Below the pieces are notes generated by a model. It did no database searches and was not told the DNA's origin. It saw only the letters and a program-made list of their open reading frames with translations. A stretch of 64,000 nucleotides of DNA from M3007 sp046296435 (lineage in GTDB: Bacteria; Bacteroidota; Bacteroidia; Chitinophagales; Saprospiraceae), in contig JBKBLI010000010.1 of NCBI GenBank assembly GCA_046296435.1, forward strand, positions 9,070-73,069, read 5' to 3'. The translations under genes and the position numbers were made by a program. This document shows positions 25,157-34,391 of this stretch, one piece after another. The number at the start of each line of letters is the position of its first letter. The first letter of the stretch is position 1.

Positions 25157-26614
25157 ATGAAGATCCGTTTTTTGAAAAATACGAACATTCGCCTTGCGCC
25201 TACGGCGCAGAATAATCAGCCGATTGGGGTGGTTTATCAAGGCGCAGTGATTGAAGTCAGGCCGGTGAGCGGCGATCAACTTAACGGCAATGCCGTGTGG
25301 TATGCAGACCAAAATGGTTGGTATTATTGGGGCGGCATGGCTGAAGCGCTTGAAGACAGCGCGCCGCCTCAGCCGCCGCTTCCTCCCGCATCCACTTCAC
25401 AGCCCGCGCCCACGCCTCGGCCCCCGGTCACTCCGGTTATTGAGAGTAGTGTTCCACCTGATTTTGAGGCTCCGCTCCGCGACCCGCTGCCTCCTCCTGA
25501 CGACGCGCCGTGGATGCGCGACGCCATACCTGAGGGAGAGACCCGGTCGGCGCCCTCATTGCAGGAATTGGAGTCTATGGCTACGGGAAGCGCGACCAGA
25601 AGATCAGCCGTCTCTCCGCCGCCACTTGTAGAGACGCCCCAAGCCGACCCTCCGTCGCCTGACCGGATGCAGCGCCCTGACCTTCCCCAGCCGCGCCCGA
25701 CCCCAACGCCGCCCGAACCGGACGTCCCGCCTCCCGATATGAGTAAACTCAACTGGGCTTTGCAGCGGCATAAGGTAGCTGAGACGTGGTGGGAACACGG
25801 GTTCAGGGGCCAAGGCATGCGCATCGCCATTATTGGTACGGGCACAACCCCTGATCACCCGGATCTGGAACGGGTGCGGGATACGCTCTCTTTTCTGGCG
25901 ACCGATGCTGCGGCATACGATGCGCATGGCCTGGGCATCCAATGCGCTATCATAGCCGCCGGCGCCGGTAGAATCCTCTATGGGGTGGCTCCTGAGGCCG
26001 ATCTGTTGATTGCCAAGGTAGGCGACCAACCGCTGCTGATTACGCCAGATGGCCTGATAGCCGGAATGAATTGGGCCTTAGAAAGCGGCGCAGAAGTGAT
26101 CCTGTCCCTTGCCGAGGTCCCTTTGCTTACGCCCGCCCAGAAGCGCGTGCTTCAGGACCTGGTCGCCGATGCTCTGTCGCGGGGTATCCCGGTGATCTCG
26201 CCCGTTGGCGTCACCTCCTCCCGGCAAATCGTCGAACGCTTTCCGGCGGCTTTGGACGGCGTCCTATCGGTGGGCGCACACGATCAATTCGACAAACGCT
26301 GTGCATTCTCGGCGATGAGCGAAAGTCTCGATCTTTTAGCCCCTGCCGCCGGATTGCAATACTCCATGCCCGGCAAGCCGCCGCTTTCCGTATCGCGCAG
26401 CACCGCCATCGCCGCCGCTTATACGGCAGGCTTGGCCGCATTGGTCCTCCAATGGCGTCGTCTCAGCAAATTAGCTCCCGATGTGCAGGGACTCTATGCG
26501 TTGCTGTGCAACACCGCAATCTCCAAAGCGATTCTCGAAACCAACAGAGACACGGAATACGGCGCCGGCTTATTGAATCCGGAATCCGTCTGGCGTGAAC
26601 TCTCAAAAGCGTAA
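25157..26614 (+). CDS. SH3-like domain plus catalytically dead subtilisin-like (S8) domain
   Basis: A 485-residue protein. Residues 1-62 resemble a bacterial SH3 domain (FLKNTNIRLAPTAQ ... GNAVWYADQNGWYYWGG). Residues about 70-193 are a Pro-rich linker. Residues about 195-485 have the subtilase fold pattern (GMRIAIIGTGTTPDHPDL, HGLGIQCAIIAAGAG, VSVGAHD-like LSVGAHDQFDKRCAFSAMS, STAIAAAYTAGLAAL). All three catalytic residues appear lost: the Asp of DTG is Gly227, the His of HGTH is Gly260 and the Ser of GTS is Ala417. There is no signal peptide. It is probably a binding or scaffold protein and not a protease. It sits between the membrane protein and a peptidoglycan-related gene. Confidence 0.85.
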   Translation: MKIRFLKNTNIRLAPTAQNNQPIGVVYQGAVIEVRPVSGDQLNGNAVWYADQNGWYYWGGMAEALEDSAPPQPPLPPASTSQPAPTPRPPVTPVIESSVPPDFEAPLRDPLPPPDDAPWMRDAIPEGETRSAPSLQELESMATGSATRRSAVSPPPLVETPQADPPSPDRMQRPDLPQPRPTPTPPEPDVPPPDMSKLNWALQRHKVAETWWEHGFRGQGMRIAIIGTGTTPDHPDLERVRDTLSFLATDAAAYDAHGLGIQCAIIAAGAGRILYGVAPEADLLIAKVGDQPLLITPDGLIAGMNWALESGAEVILSLAEVPLLTPAQKRVLQDLVADALSRGIPVISPVGVTSSRQIVERFPAALDGVLSVGAHDQFDKRCAFSAMSESLDLLAPAAGLQYSMPGKPPLSVSRSTAIAAAYTAGLAALVLQWRRLSKLAPDVQGLYALLCNTAISKAILETNRDTEYGAGLLNPESVWRELSKA

Positions 26615-26780
26615 TTGGCTTTTTGATGAAAAAAAGCGCATAGAAAAAGGACATGGGCATGCCGGCTCCCCCTGCGCGCTTTACCCTTGCCTTTTTTTCA
26701 AAGAACAAAAACGCGTAGCTGATTTTTGCAAAAAAAAAGCGCCACGAGTTTGTCATTATTTACGGCCAACGCTTCCAATC

Positions 26781-27866
26781 ATGTCTGAACTATTACGTCA
26801 AATGGCCCAAAGCGGCAAAAGTATTTCAGTGAGCGACTTGTTGCTGCCTCAGAATATTCGTCTGGCAGAGCAAATCCAAACCCGTTTGTGCGATCTGGGC
26901 ATTCTGGATCCGATCATCGACGGCGATGAACGCCAACCTTTCGGTCCGGTGCGCAAAGCAGACGGCAGAGTGGGGGCCAATACCCGCGCGGCTATTTATT
27001 TGTTCCACCGTTATGCCAACCTGCCTCGGGTGGATAACTTTTTGAATACCGATTTTTTTCTGGCGCTGAACGATGCGTCTGCGGATCGCTTTTTTCCTGT
27101 GCAGTTCAACAACCGCCCCGACGACGATGGGCAAACCCGATTGGCGCGCCGCACACTGCGATACATGTTGAAAAAAGGCTACTGGATAGCCCGCGCGCCC
27201 GATATGTTCAATATCGTGTATGTAGAAGGCTTGGACGGCGACGGCAAACCCAACCCCGACCGACTCAATGAGTGGAATGACCGCCGCATGGTCATCCGTA
27301 TCGCTCCGGGCGGTAGGCCCGAAATGTGGGTCAACGACCAGGCCAGCACTNNNNNNNNNNNNNNNNNNNNNNNNNNNNNNNNNNNNNNNNNNNNNNNNNN
27401 NNNNNNNNNNNNNNNNNNNNNNNNNNNNNNNNNNNNNNNNNNNNNNNNCGAGCCCGGCAAATACTACACCGAACGTCCGCTGCACCGCCTTGGCGCCGCC
27501 CGTATTGCTTTCGGGCAGTACAAAGCCTGGGTAGACGGCCTGCACAGGGGCGTCCAGCCTGCCTTAGTACAGCGCGGCCGTATTCGATTGCACCGCGATC
27601 TGAACCGCGATGGCTTTCGGAGCGTCAACGACCCGATTGACGTGGGTACGGGATTTGGCATCAATCAGCACTCCACTTCGCCGCGTTATGATCCGGCTTA
27701 TGTCGATCGATACAGCGCAGGCTGTCTCGTTGGCCGCCGGTATCGCTGGCATCTGCATTTTTTACACATCGTGCGTCAGGACACGCGATATGAGATGAAC
27801 AAAGGCTATCTATTTATCTCGACCATAATCAACGGGGCCGATTTGGCCCGTGTCGAGCCGATTTGA
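26781..27866 (+). CDS. Peptidoglycan-binding / L,D-transpeptidase-like protein
   Basis: The start is the ATG at 26781 (MSELLRQ); an upstream in-frame start would overlap the previous gene. Residues about 20-85 look like a peptidoglycan-binding domain (AEQIQTRLCDLGILDP ... GRVGANTRAAIYLFHRY). The C-terminal part has GINQHST and, about 15 residues on, RYSAGCLVG, a His...Cys arrangement like that of YkuD-type L,D-transpeptidases. There is no signal peptide, so it would act after lysis or be delivered. In eCIS loci such enzymes may help release particles or be cargo. A 98-N gap interrupts residues about 191-223; reading frame is kept, and perhaps only two bases are really missing. Confidence 0.75.
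   Translation: MSELLRQMAQSGKSISVSDLLLPQNIRLAEQIQTRLCDLGILDPIIDGDERQPFGPVRKADGRVGANTRAAIYLFHRYANLPRVDNFLNTDFFLALNDASADRFFPVQFNNRPDDDGQTRLARRTLRYMLKKGYWIARAPDMFNIVYVEGLDGDGKPNPDRLNEWNDRRMVIRIAPGGRPEMWVNDQASTXXXXXXXXXXXXXXXXXXXXXXXXXXXXXXXXXEPGKYYTERPLHRLGAARIAFGQYKAWVDGLHRGVQPALVQRGRIRLHRDLNRDGFRSVNDPIDVGTGFGINQHSTSPRYDPAYVDRYSAGCLVGRRYRWHLHFLHIVRQDTRYEMNKGYLFISTIINGADLARVEPI
27351..27448. other. Assembly gap (98 N); true size likely 2 mod 3, possibly 2 bases
   Basis: The frame before (NDQAST) and after (EPGKYY) is kept only if the missing length is 2 mod 3. A two-base gap would give a single codon between them. Confidence 0.6.
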
Positions 27867-27958
27867 CCCAATGATGTTGAAGATATCCCATGATCGCGAC
27901 CAGGCCTCTGGCAATAGCAATCAGTCGCCAAGCGTCAACAACCCGTGTTTTAAGCCGC

Positions 27959-29272
27959 ATGACTTCTAATCTCGAACGCGCGCTCGACTATTTAAGCGCT
28001 TTGACCCGCGCCCGGTTGACTGAATTTTTGGGCGGCACGCCCGAGCCGCTGCCCCAAATCTCGTTTACGGATCAAGGGGATCCGTTCACGCGTTTTATTC
28101 AGGAAAAAAGGCTAAGCGTAAGCGAGTTGGTAGCGCTTACTACAGCCTTAGCTCCGTATATCCGCCCGGGCTTGTTTGACGAGGCCGTGGCTGAACTATT
28201 GCCTAACGGAGGCGACCTCCCCGCGCTGGGCGGCGTCAAAACGGCTAACTCCCGCTACATGATTCCAACAGGCGAAACGGCGCTTTTTCTGTTAGGGGGA
28301 CAGGATTTGGGCCGGCGCATGGCAGCCCAGCAGTTGTTCTCGGCGGCACATTTTTTCGCTGTCGAAAAAGTGCTTTCGATCGAAGAACTCAAGCCCGGCG
28401 ACCCGCCCATGTGCGGGCGGCTGATTCCCGATCCGGACTACGTAGATCTGTTTTTGACAGGACAGATTCAAACGCCAAAATTCGGCGCCAATTTTCCGGC
28501 TCGCCGCATTCAGACAGAAATGGAATGGGATGATCTCGTGCTTGACGCACACACTCTGTCCCAGATCCGCGAATTAGAAAACTGGGTCCGTTACAACGAC
28601 GCTCTGCTTCACGATTGGGAGATGTATCGAAAAGTAAAACCCGGGTACCGCGCCCTGTTTTTTGGGCCTCCGGGCACAGGCAAAACCCTTACGGCCTCTC
28701 TGCTCGGCAAATATACCGGCTGTGAGGTGTTTCGCGTCGATCTTTCGATGGTGATCAGCAAATTTATCGGCGAGACGGAGAAAAACCTTTCCGCGCTGTT
28801 CGACAAGGCCCAAAACAAAAACTGGATCCTCTTCTTCGACGAAGCGGACGCCATTTTCAGCAAACGGACAGGCGTGCGAGATGCCCACGACAAGTATGCC
28901 AATCAGGAAGTGTCCTACCTGCTCCAGCGTGTAGAAGACTATCCCGGCCTGACAATTCTCGCCTCTAACTTCAAAAGTAACATCGACGAAGCGTTTATCC
29001 GCCGCTTTAATGCGATGATCTATTTTGCCCCGCCGGGAGTAAGCGAACGGACGATACTTTGGGAAAAAAATATCCCGCGCATGGCGCAACTTGCCGACGA
29101 TGTCAACCTTCGGGATCTTGCTCAGCGTTACGAACTGACCGGCGCGCATATCGTCAACATTGTACAAAACGCATGTCTTAGGGTGCTGGGAAGGGGTGAG
29201 CGGGCCATTTGCGCCGACGATCTCCTCCATAGCATTCGCCGCGAATTGGCCAAAGAGGGAAAGTCAGTTTGA
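27959..29272 (+). CDS. eCIS AAA+ ATPase (Afp15-like)
   Basis: From the ATG at 27959 (MTSNLERAL) the protein is 437 residues; an earlier ATG at 27890 would add 23 unconserved residues. It has an N-terminal helical domain (about 1-190) and a classic AAA+ module: Walker A FFGPPGTGKT (about 234-243), Walker B WILFFDEADAIF (about 289-299) and an arginine-finger region AFIRRFNAMIYF (about 345-356). An AAA+ ATPase closes most Afp/PVC-type operons and is needed for particle assembly or cargo loading; the mechanism is not settled. A strong terminator lies 21 bp after the stop, marking the end of the locus. Confidence 0.92.
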   Translation: MTSNLERALDYLSALTRARLTEFLGGTPEPLPQISFTDQGDPFTRFIQEKRLSVSELVALTTALAPYIRPGLFDEAVAELLPNGGDLPALGGVKTANSRYMIPTGETALFLLGGQDLGRRMAAQQLFSAAHFFAVEKVLSIEELKPGDPPMCGRLIPDPDYVDLFLTGQIQTPKFGANFPARRIQTEMEWDDLVLDAHTLSQIRELENWVRYNDALLHDWEMYRKVKPGYRALFFGPPGTGKTLTASLLGKYTGCEVFRVDLSMVISKFIGETEKNLSALFDKAQNKNWILFFDEADAIFSKRTGVRDAHDKYANQEVSYLLQRVEDYPGLTILASNFKSNIDEAFIRRFNAMIYFAPPGVSERTILWEKNIPRMAQLADDVNLRDLAQRYELTGAHIVNIVQNACLRVLGRGERAICADDLLHSIRRELAKEGKSV

Positions 29273-29293
29273 TCGACTTGTCTTAACTTTCCG

Positions 29294-29331
29294 ATAGCCT
29301 ACGCAGCAGGGCTGCGTAGGCTATTTTTTTT
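29294..29331 (+). terminator. Rho-independent terminator of the eCIS operon
   Basis: A perfect 14-bp stem (atagcctacgcagc paired with gctgcgtaggctat) with a 3-base loop, followed by eight T. It stands directly after the ATPase gene. Confidence 0.93.
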
Positions 29332-29404
29332 GGAAAAAATGCCCGTCGTAACGCCCTAGGGCCGGCGGCGTCGCCCCGTCGCCTGATGAGCGCCTTTTCA
29401 AGTG

Positions 29405-29440
29405 AAAAAAGCAGCCCCGGCGGTATCATCGCCGGGGCTG
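29405..29440 (-). terminator. Rho-independent terminator of the TonB-receptor gene
   Basis: Read on the minus strand, an 11-bp GC-rich stem (cagccccggcg / cgccggggctg, 7-base loop) is followed by six T. It is about 65 bp after the stop of the receptor gene. Confidence 0.88.
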
Positions 29441-29505
29441 TTGCATAGGGCGTCAATTGCTCGGGGCTGCATAAGCCCGCGAGGAGCGACCGCAGGCCCC
29501 GCCGC

Positions 29506-31698
29506 TCACCAGACCGGCGCGTAGCGCAAGGTGACGAACACGTGGCGTCCCGGGCCATTGATGCCGGAGGCAAAGGTCCGGTATTGCGTGTCGAGCAGAT
29601 TGTCTGCGCCTGCCTGTATCATCAGCCCTACGGGTAGGCGGTACTCGGCGCGCAGGTGGAAGGTCATCCAGGCCGGCATGCCCTCGGCCGGCGCGTAGCG
29701 TTGGTTGTCCTCGCCGGTCAGGTTGTAGCGCTCGATGGGTTTGCGGCCATTGAACACGGCAAACGCCTGCGCCCCGAATTGGCCCCGCGTCCAGCGACCG
29801 CCCACGCGGCCGTAGAGGGGCGGGATGTGATCCAGCGGCCCCTCTTCGCCCGCCGATACGATCTGTCCGTAGGTGTATCCGCCCGACAGGAATAGCCCCC
29901 AGTGCGCGCCTATCGGTGCGTCGAGGTAACTCTGAAAGCCCCACATGCGCGCCCGGCGCGCGTTTTGGTTGGCCGCCACCTGGCTTAATACGCCGTCGTA
30001 GAGCAGCGAGTCCCGCCCGTCGAAGCGAAAAGGCTGCACCGTGATAGCATCTAAAAATAAAGTGTGCCACAAAGTGCTCTCCCAGCGCAGGCCCGAGGGG
30101 CGTCGCCAGACCAGACCCAGTTCGGGCGAGAGGGTTTTCTCCGGTTTCAGGTCGGGATTAGGCACGATCAGCAGACCCGGCGCCGAGTCGAACACCTTGC
30201 CCAGATCGTCCACATTGGGAACCCTAAATCCCGTGCTCGCGCCCATTTTCAGTTGCCAATGGCTGTTTAGCGCGTAGGTCGCATCGGCGCCGACCGACCA
30301 TGTCAGGTTGCGCTGCCGCACCCGATCGAACGGAAACTCAAAAAAGCGCTTGTCGCGAAACAGCGCATCCAGACCGGCTACGCCCACCCGAAATCCTTCG
30401 CTCAGGCGCCAGCGTTCGCCCTGCGCCGACCAGCGATGCGAGGCATATACCGCCGCCGAATACATCGCGCTGCCCCCGTCCGGATAGCGCGTGTCCAAGC
30501 CCATAACCTGCCCCGTCGCGATATTGACGCGCTCTGCGCGGGCGTGTACGGCGTTGTATTGAGCGTCTATGCCCGCCTGAAGGAGGTGGGCGCCGGACAG
30601 CCTGCGCTGCGCGTCAAGCGTAAATCCCCATACGTTGACGGTGTCAACGCGCCGCTGGAGGTTGTTGTTGCCGAAGCGGCGGTTGACCCTCCCCTCGGCT
30701 AATTGCTGAACGCTGAGCGTCGCCTGCGCCTGATCGAACCAGCCCAATTCGCATCCGCGCCAGGTATATGCGGCCATGGTCCTGCTTTGCGGTTCGTAGT
30801 ACCATTCCGCAAAGCGAAGTCCGGTCGCAGCCAGATCGGTCAGGCGGTCGTAGCGCGGAATCTGCGAAGCGCCGCTGTGCTGGAGGTTGAGCGTGTGGCT
30901 ATGTCGCGCGTTCGGACGCCAAAGCGCCTTCACCATGCCGTCGTATTGCCGATATCCGCTTGGTCGCTGTATCAGCGGATCTGGATTGGCAATGAGGGTG
31001 TCGCGTCCGTCGCGCCGCTCGACGTAGAACGGGCGCTCGCCAAACAGATTGCCAAAGCGTTTGTTGCGCCCCATGCGCAGGTCGCCAAAATCCGAGTACG
31101 TCAGCGAGGTGAAGACCCCAAACCGGCTCCCGCCTACGCTCAGGTCAAGGTGCGCAGTCTTCTCCTGATTGGCGGAGCCGTAGCGGGCGAAAGCGCCGAC
31201 TCGGGTAGTCGCCCTGCCGTCTTCGCTGAGTTCGGGATCCCTGGTCGCCATGTAGATCACCCCGCCCAGGGCATCGCTGCCGTACATGTTTGATGCCGGG
31301 CCGAAGAGCATTTCTATGCGAGACAAGGCGGCGTTGTCCACCGAGATGATGTTCTGCAGGTGGCCGGAGCGGTATATGGCGTTGTTCATGCGCACGCCGT
31401 CAATCACGAGCAGCACGCGGCTGGCTTCGAAACCGCGCATCACAGGACTGCCTCCGCCCTGTTGGCTGCGCTGTACATAAACCGCGCCGCTGAATTGCGC
31501 CAGGTCGGCGGTAGTCTGGGCGTTGAGTTGGGCGATTTGGCGTTGGTTGAGGGTTTGGACGTGCTGGGCCGTTGCGCTGCGCCTGCCTTCGGTGCGCGTG
31601 GCCGAGATGATGGGTTCGTCGAGTACAATGGTATCCTGCTGCGCTTGCGCCCTGATACAGGCGGCCAGCAGTAAGTATGCGAAATATGCTTTTTTCAT
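29506..31698 (-). CDS. TonB-dependent outer-membrane receptor
   Basis: A 730-residue protein with a signal peptide (MKKAYFAYLLLAACIRAQAQ), an N-terminal TonB-box-like segment (IVLDEPIISATRTEG), a plug domain at about 40-155 (VYVQRSQQGGGSPVMRGFEA, VLLVIDGVRMNNAIYRSG, RIEMLFGPASNMYGSDALGG) and a 22-strand-type barrel ending in aromatic VTLRYAPVW. Such receptors import iron chelates, haem or vitamins with energy from TonB-ExbBD. The plug looks most like haem/haemoglobin or colicin-I-type receptors, but the substrate cannot be fixed. No partner genes adjoin it. Confidence 0.93.
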   Translation of the reverse strand: MKKAYFAYLLLAACIRAQAQQDTIVLDEPIISATRTEGRRSATAQHVQTLNQRQIAQLNAQTTADLAQFSGAVYVQRSQQGGGSPVMRGFEASRVLLVIDGVRMNNAIYRSGHLQNIISVDNAALSRIEMLFGPASNMYGSDALGGVIYMATRDPELSEDGRATTRVGAFARYGSANQEKTAHLDLSVGGSRFGVFTSLTYSDFGDLRMGRNKRFGNLFGERPFYVERRDGRDTLIANPDPLIQRPSGYRQYDGMVKALWRPNARHSHTLNLQHSGASQIPRYDRLTDLAATGLRFAEWYYEPQSRTMAAYTWRGCELGWFDQAQATLSVQQLAEGRVNRRFGNNNLQRRVDTVNVWGFTLDAQRRLSGAHLLQAGIDAQYNAVHARAERVNIATGQVMGLDTRYPDGGSAMYSAAVYASHRWSAQGERWRLSEGFRVGVAGLDALFRDKRFFEFPFDRVRQRNLTWSVGADATYALNSHWQLKMGASTGFRVPNVDDLGKVFDSAPGLLIVPNPDLKPEKTLSPELGLVWRRPSGLRWESTLWHTLFLDAITVQPFRFDGRDSLLYDGVLSQVAANQNARRARMWGFQSYLDAPIGAHWGLFLSGGYTYGQIVSAGEEGPLDHIPPLYGRVGGRWTRGQFGAQAFAVFNGRKPIERYNLTGEDNQRYAPAEGMPAWMTFHLRAEYRLPVGLMIQAGADNLLDTQYRTFASGINGPGRHVFVTLRYAPVW

Positions 31699-31971
31699 GT
31701 TTTACGAAAAATGAATTCTGCGTGACGCCGCGCGTGGCGGCGCCTCGCGGTCATAAACGAATCCTGACGGATAAGGTCTGCGCCTTATCCCGATTATAGA
31801 AAATACATTCGCGACCTTGTCTGCACGCGCCATAGCGCGGTATGCATCGCGAGAGCGAACGTATGCCCGCTCTTCAGACCCACGCCCTGCCCGCGCGTCC
31901 CCCCTTTTCTTAATTTTTTTCAAAAAAATAGACGCGCTTGATCGGGGCGGTCGCTGACGGAGGTCGCCATA

Positions 31972-32523
31972 TCATCTTCCGAATGAAACCCAAAGGGCTA
32001 TTCGGGTAAAAAGGGTAGGGCGCTTAGGGGGAGGAGAGAGGGGTGAGGGCGCACACTGGGCCTGGCCCTCAGGAGGGGCAGGCGGGCTTGAGCGCTTAGG
32101 AGGCTCGGCGCCGCGCGCAAGGTCGGGGAGCGATTCGACGAGCAGATAGACCGCGTTGAGCCAGAGCCTGAGGGCCAGCGCGGCGGGAGTATCTGCCGGC
32201 GCGGCAGGCGTCGACTTTTGCCACACTGTGCGCAAGGCAGTCTCAATCTCGTCGCGCCAGAGCCACAAAAGCAGGGTATCTGGGCCGCAGAGCTCGCGTC
32301 GCATGATGTCGAACCAGACGCCATTGAGCGCAAGTTCGTTTTTTTCAATGAGCGCAGCCTTCAGGTCGTTTGCGCTCATGCGCATGGGGATCAGACCCTG
32401 CGTATGGCCCCGGCGTGCGAGACGTTCGGCATGGGTTTTTTGGAAGCGCCAGGCGATGCGCCAACTCAGGCTCTGAAGCGACAGAATACACAGCAAGAAG
32501 CCCGCGCTCCAGACCCTGAACAT
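31972..32523 (-). CDS. Hypothetical protein with one N-terminal membrane segment
   Basis: Read from MFRVWSAGFL at 32523 (183 residues); the frame continues 26 codons upstream but the first hydrophobic segment (FLLCILSLQSLSW) is best placed near a start here. The middle is soluble and helical (SANDLKAALIEKNELALNGVWFDIMRRE-like composition) and the C-terminus is Pro-rich with PPAPPEGQA and PLSPPPKRP. No family is recognised. Codon use and length suggest a real gene, but the evidence is only the open frame and its layout. Confidence 0.5.
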   Translation of the reverse strand: MFRVWSAGFLLCILSLQSLSWRIAWRFQKTHAERLARRGHTQGLIPMRMSANDLKAALIEKNELALNGVWFDIMRRELCGPDTLLLWLWRDEIETALRTVWQKSTPAAPADTPAALALRLWLNAVYLLVESLPDLARGAEPPKRSSPPAPPEGQAQCAPSPLSPPPKRPTLFTRIALWVSFGR

Positions 32524-32841
32524 GTCGGAGCGCCGCCATAACCCTCGGACGGGCGCTATTGTGGCGCGCAGTGTTGGCCGCATGCCGCAAAGTAAGCGCA
32601 TGATAGTCTGATCTGATCATTTTTTTGGCCTTGGCGCCCGCAGGTTTATCCTTTGCAGCCCGTAAGGGGCAAAAGCGGCAAACTTCTCCCCGGTATGCGT
32701 CCATTAGCGTCTGCGGGCGGAATACTGTTCAGGGCTTTGCTTGCCCGCCCTTTGCGCTTGAACTAAAGCTGTCGTTCTGACGTTAAATATGTATCTTTTG
32801 GCCGGAAAAATGCATCCAACCCGGCCTTTGATTTTTTAGAT
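32524..32841. other. Intergenic region between divergent genes
   Basis: 318 bp between a minus-strand hypothetical gene and the plus-strand TraB/GumN gene. A TATCTTTTG near 32790 resembles the -7 element of the phylum with one extra T. No gene or stable structure is seen. Confidence 0.4.
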
Positions 32842-33762
32842 ATGCACATCACCCGCATTTGCGTCATACTGACTGTTGCGCTCCTACTCGGCGCTTGCGC
32901 CGGCCGAAAGGCGGCGGTCTATGCCCCTGAGCAGTTGCTCCCTTCCGAAAACGCCCTGCTGTGGCGCATCAGCGGCAAGGGGATGAAGCAGGAGTCCTAT
33001 CTGTACGGTACGATCCACGTGATCCCCAAGGCAGAATTCAGACTTTCAGAGCAGGCCCGCGCTGCGCTGGAGCGTTCGCGCCGCGTCGCTTTTGAGATCG
33101 ACATGCGCGATATGACCAATCTGCGCGCCCAGTTCAACATGCTGGGCAAAGCGTCGATGCGCGACGGCATGACGCTGAGCAAGTTGCTCTCTGAAGAGGA
33201 CTATCAACTCGTCAAGACCCGCATGTCTGAGAGGGGGCTGCCCATGATCGGCCCTTTGGAGCGCGTCAAACCTTTGTTCCTGAGCATGATGCTCGGATCG
33301 GATGATGAAGTGGGCGGGAGCCGACAGGCTATGACCTCCGTTGAAATGGAACTCTACAGAATGTGCAGAAAAAAACGCCTCGAAAGCGCCGGATTAGAGA
33401 CGATAGACTATCAGTTGTCTTTGTTCGATAGCATCCCCTACGAGGCGCAGGCCCGCATGTTGGTGGAGGCGGTGCGCGGGGCCGACGCCAACAACGCGGA
33501 CGAATTGTCGAAGATGTTTGAAATGTATGCCCGCCAAGATATCAACGCCATGCAAAAATCCATCAGCAGCGACGACGAAGGCTTAATGAAGTACGAGCGC
33601 TTGCTCTTGACCCAACGCAATCAAAACTGGATCCCGGTCATGGAGCGTATGATGCGCGAAAAGACTACGTTTTTTGCCGTAGGCGCAGGGCACTTGGCCG
33701 GACCTCAAGGGGTGATTGCACTGCTTCGGGGCCGGGGCTACCGTGTGGACGCAATTCAGTAA
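32842..33762 (+). CDS. TraB/GumN family lipoprotein
   Basis: A 306-residue protein with a lipoprotein signal ending LLLGAC (Cys at residue 19). The family's paired GxxH motifs are visible: YLYGTIHV near the start and FFAVGAGHLAG near the end, together with EIDMRD and the conserved GLETIDYQ stretch. TraB/GumN proteins are related to Tiki-type metal-dependent hydrolases, with the GxxH motifs and Glu residues as likely metal ligands; the bacterial substrate is unknown. It stands alone, with genes on the other strand on both sides. Confidence 0.9.
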   Translation: MHITRICVILTVALLLGACAGRKAAVYAPEQLLPSENALLWRISGKGMKQESYLYGTIHVIPKAEFRLSEQARAALERSRRVAFEIDMRDMTNLRAQFNMLGKASMRDGMTLSKLLSEEDYQLVKTRMSERGLPMIGPLERVKPLFLSMMLGSDDEVGGSRQAMTSVEMELYRMCRKKRLESAGLETIDYQLSLFDSIPYEAQARMLVEAVRGADANNADELSKMFEMYARQDINAMQKSISSDDEGLMKYERLLLTQRNQNWIPVMERMMREKTTFFAVGAGHLAGPQGVIALLRGRGYRVDAIQ

Positions 33763-33948
33763 GGGCGTTGTCCAAAGCGTTGTCGGCGACCAACTCACCG
33801 CGCGAGATACGTCCTAGCCCGCTTTAACCGCTTCCTTTTTGTCTCGCCTTGTTTTTTTCGAAAAAAGGCTAGCGGAATAAGGCAAGGACAGGCGAACGGG
33901 CGTGCTGCGCTCTTGCCGGATTTCATTTTTTCTGAAAAAAAAGCCGCG

Positions 33949-34332
33949 TTATTTGAGCCTGGCCAGTTTGCTCATGAACCATACTTCGAAGACGGTGTAG
34001 GCGACATAAGCAGCCAGAAACACGCCAACGAACCAGCTATCCTCGGGTTTTGCATATTCCCGATACACGAACAGAAAAGCCAGCGAAAGCGCCATTTTCC
34101 CGAACACAGAAAGCGAAATCAGGTTAGTGAACGCATGTTTGTTGGTGCTGCGCGCAGCCGATACGCCTGCGGCATACAACCCGCCGCAAATACCTGCGAA
34201 GAACAATATAACCGCCGCCGAAAAACCCTGCCGGTGTTTGACCTCCGGGATCAGGGCGCCCAGAGCGGCGTAGAACAGCGCAAGGGAAAGGGAAAGGAGC
34301 GCGAGGATGCGTAAAAATGTCTTGGTCGTCAT
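33949..34332 (-). CDS. Small integral membrane protein (about four TM segments)
   Basis: About 127 residues from MTTKTFLR at 34332; an in-frame start 21 bp upstream is also possible. Four hydrophobic segments are visible (ILALLSLSLALFYAALGAL, AAVILFFAGICGGLYAAGV, LSVFGKMALSLAFLFVY, FVGVFLAAYVAYTVFEVWF). The end VFEVWFMSKLARLK resembles small membrane proteins that lie near ATP synthase genes in other Bacteroidota, but no ATP synthase genes are present, so the function is left open. Its 5' end is 59 bp from the 3' end of the DUF4835 gene. Confidence 0.65.
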   Translation of the reverse strand: MTTKTFLRILALLSLSLALFYAALGALIPEVKHRQGFSAAVILFFAGICGGLYAAGVSAARSTNKHAFTNLISLSVFGKMALSLAFLFVYREYAKPEDSWFVGVFLAAYVAYTVFEVWFMSKLARLK

Positions 34333-34391
34333 TTTGTGCGGCGGCGTGTTCAATCAGGAAAGTGCGCGGGCGGCTTGTCTCGATAGCTCAG

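Noticed and set aside
1..29272. Type VI secretion system or contractile prophage
   Set aside because: There are no TssJLM membrane-complex genes or ClpV, and no capsid, terminase, portal or integrase genes; LysM tube cap, DUF5908, CIS_TMP, DUF4157 and the AAA+ ATPase fit an eCIS.
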